Source of the DNA: an uncultured Moraxellaceae bacterium
Lineage (GTDB): Bacteria > Pseudomonadota > Gammaproteobacteria > Pseudomonadales > Moraxellaceae
Assembly: GCA_937928295.1 (NCBI GenBank)
Contig: CALEYY010000340.1
Coordinates: forward strand, 1-6,959
DNA length: 6,959 nucleotides
Direction of reading: 5' to 3'
The number at the start of each line of letters is the position of its first letter. Positions within the stretch are counted from its first letter, which is position 1. A model generated the notes under the pieces. It was not told the origin of the DNA and did no database searches. It saw only the letters and a list, made by a program, of their open reading frames with translations. Made by a program: the position numbers and the translations under genes. Shown in pieces: positions 5,650-6,959 of the stretch.

Positions 5650-6499
5650 GCTGACGGCGGCTCATGGATATCTGCTCATAGATACGATAGCCGCCATTGC
5701 CACACCGCCAGGACGCGGCGGTGTTGGCATCGTTCGTATTTCCGGGCCGAAGGCAGCTGACATTGCTCAGCAGCTGACGCCTGACCTGACTTGGCCCGTA
5801 GCGCCACGGCACGCTTTGCTCACGCACTTTCATGATCACCAGCAACAGCGCATTGATCACGGCCTGTTGTTGCACTTTCCTGCACCGCATTCCTTTACCG
5901 GCGAACATGTGGTCGAGTTTCAAGCGCATGGCGGCCCCATCGTTCTGGAATGGATACTGCAAGCGGCCTTGCAGGCCGGCGCTCGTCTAGCCCGCCCTGG
6001 CGAGTTCTCTGAACAAGCCTATCTCAACGACAAATTGGATCTTGCCCAAGCCGAGGCGATTGCCGATCTGATTTCAGCATCCAGTGAGCAAGCCGCTCGC
6101 TCGGCCTTGATGTCACTTCAAGGGGTATTTTCAAAGCGTATCAATGATTTGCTGGAAAGCCTGATCATTTTGCGGCTGCATGTTGAAGCTGCCATCGATT
6201 TTCCGGAAGAGGAAATCGATTTCCTTGCCGATGGCTTGATTTTGCAGCGCCTGTTGCAGGTGCAACAGACCTTGGCTAAGGTCATTGCCGAAGCTGAACA
6301 AGGTGTTTTGCAGCAGGAAGGCATGCGCGTTGTGATTGCAGGTGGCATATTTGCTGGACCGAATAAGGCAGCCCATGTGTCTGCGCCGAGCGGGGGTAAA
6401 CCCGCCTCAGCGGCTGTCGGGATCTCGGGCAAAATGGGCGAGCGCTTGGGCAATAAAATTGCCAACGCTTTGAGTTTGCCTTCTTTGACATGGGATTGA
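5597..6499 (+). CDS. mnmE: 5' part of MnmE (tRNA-modifying GTPase), broken in the P-loop
   Basis: MnmE (TrmE) with MnmG modifies the wobble uridine of certain tRNAs (5-carboxymethylaminomethyl or 5-aminomethyl side chain), using folate and GTP. From D (5681) to G (6343), 221 residues match the family without gaps against E. coli: DTIAAIATPPGRGGVGIVRI, HSFTGEHVVEFQAHGGP, RPGEFSEQAYLNDKLDLAQA and AAIDFPEEEIDFL, ending MRVVIAG. This is the folate-binding domain plus the first half of the helical domain. The family continues RPNAGKSS; here the text becomes GIFAGPNKAAHVS, which is antisense to a Bug-type gene, and runs to a stop at 6497-6499. The G domain, the rest of the helical domain and the C-terminal CxGK are missing, so the product would lack GTPase activity. 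The start is uncertain: the nearest ordinary in-frame start is TTG 5597, inside yidC, giving about 28 extra residues. Family starts would fall near 5666-5680, where only CTG (5672) and ATA (5678) are in frame. Confidence 0.85.
   Translation: MLSNGPSRVRSKKPLPSKLTAAHGYLLIDTIAAIATPPGRGGVGIVRISGPKAADIAQQLTPDLTWPVAPRHALLTHFHDHQQQRIDHGLLLHFPAPHSFTGEHVVEFQAHGGPIVLEWILQAALQAGARLARPGEFSEQAYLNDKLDLAQAEAIADLISASSEQAARSALMSLQGVFSKRINDLLESLIILRLHVEAAIDFPEEEIDFLADGLILQRLLQVQQTLAKVIAEAEQGVLQQEGMRVVIAGGIFAGPNKAAHVSAPSGGKPASAAVGISGKMGERLGNKIANALSLPSLTWD
6325..6343. other. Junction between mnmE and the Bug-family gene
   Basis: Read on the plus strand, the sequence is good MnmE through G at 6341-6343. Read on the minus strand, the Bug protein is plausible down to PPAI (6334) and possibly TTR (6325). 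So about 10-19 bases can be read as either gene, which is what a join at short shared sequence would leave. There is no transposase, inverted repeat or target duplication at the point. Confidence 0.75.
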
Positions 6500-6959
6500 G
6501 AGCTGGCTGGTGTTGCAAACGTGAACTGCACATGGCCTCCCAAAATGTCATTGATCGTTGGGCCTTCTCCTTTGTAAGGGATCAGGTTGATATCCATCTT
6601 TGCGTCGTCTTTGAGCTTGGTGTGCATCAGCTGCGTCACGCCGCTATAACTGCCGTAGTTGAGTTTGCCTGGGTTGTTGCGTCCGTAGGCAATTAGCTCC
6701 GCCGCCGTGTTGGCAGGAACTGATGGGCTTGAGACCAACACGTAGATATAGCGCCCAACGAGTGAGATCGGGGTAAAGCTTTTGATAGGATCGTAAGGTG
6801 GGTTCTTTTTGAGCAAGGGCACCTGCATCATTGGCGTGTTTGAGGCCAAAAAATAGGTGTGCCCATCGGGTTCAGAGCGCAAGACATACTCGGCCGCAAT
6901 CGCACCATCGGCTCCTGGCTTGTTTTCAACCACAACAGGTTGCCCGAGCGCCGTAGTCA
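6326..6959 (-). pseudogene. Bug/TctC-family tricarboxylate-type solute-binding protein, internal fragment
   Basis: Bug proteins are periplasmic receptors for small carboxylates and related compounds, some feeding tripartite tricarboxylate (TctABC) transporters. About 210 residues are visible, from TTALGQPVVVENKPGADG at the right edge. Family markers in order: VENKPGADG, PYDPIKSFTPISLV, NPGKLNYGS, PYKGEGPTINDILGGHVQF, GKLKALAI, PEIPTAAEAGLPPLG and FGPANMPPAI. The N terminus with its signal peptide lies beyond the window. The C-terminal 70 or so residues, which should follow PPAI, are replaced by antisense mnmE; that frame runs on to a stop at 6118-6120 with no family likeness. The ligand cannot be predicted. 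Large Bug families are typical of Burkholderiales, so this piece may come from another organism or another locus. No tctA or tctB is visible. Confidence 0.85.

Noticed and set aside
6490..6696. 68-residue plus-strand open frame at the right end
   Set aside because: It is antisense to a convincing Bug-family protein and has no recognisable motif.
6344..6959. Transposon or insertion sequence interrupting mnmE
   Set aside because: The segment codes for a solute-binding protein, with no transposase, terminal inverted repeat or target duplication visible.
1..6959. CRISPR array, tRNA, rRNA, toxin-antitoxin or defence genes
   Set aside because: I found no regularly spaced repeats, no structural RNA sequences and no such protein families; nothing beyond the oriC core and the Bug fragment is supported.

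Overview
The window holds the chromosomal replication-origin neighbourhood of a gammaproteobacterium, in the arrangement recF-dnaN-dnaA (minus strand) / oriC / rpmH-rnpA-yidD-yidC-mnmE (plus strand). This gene order, a 44-residue L34 protein, the E. coli-like DnaA and beta-clamp sequences and the gammaproteobacterial MnmE wording suggest a relative of Pseudomonadales/Moraxellaceae, but the genus cannot be fixed from sequence reading alone. Coding DNA looks close to 50% G+C, and codon use gives no obvious sign of foreign origin in the core genes.

Region by region: 1-192 carries the first 64 codons of recF (minus). dnaN (211-1323) and dnaA (1339-2706) follow on the minus strand with 15-18 base gaps, a replication operon reading away from the origin. 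The 466-base gap 2707-3172 is the likely oriC: one perfect DnaA box, four single-mismatch boxes, an A+T-rich stretch of roughly 30% G+C, eight GATC sites packed into its rpmH-side half, and a near-consensus sigma-70 promoter for rpmH. From 3173 onward the tightly packed rpmH-rnpA-yidD-yidC operon codes for ribosomal protein L34, the RNase P protein, the YidD membrane-insertion factor and the YidC insertase, followed by the 5' part of mnmE.

The 3' end is abnormal. MnmE matches its family up to the first glycine of its P-loop (base 6343) and then stops. From there to the end of the window the minus strand codes for the middle of a Bug/TctC-type periplasmic solute-binding protein, whose own reading also breaks at the same point. 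Two gene fragments meeting head-on in inverted orientation, with no transposase and a short stretch acceptable to both proteins, look most like a chimeric join (amplification or assembly), although a real rearrangement is not excluded. mnmE also lacks an ordinary start codon where the family starts.

I see no novel biological system here. The items worth checking are the mnmE/Bug junction, the mnmE start, and the GATC cluster in oriC.
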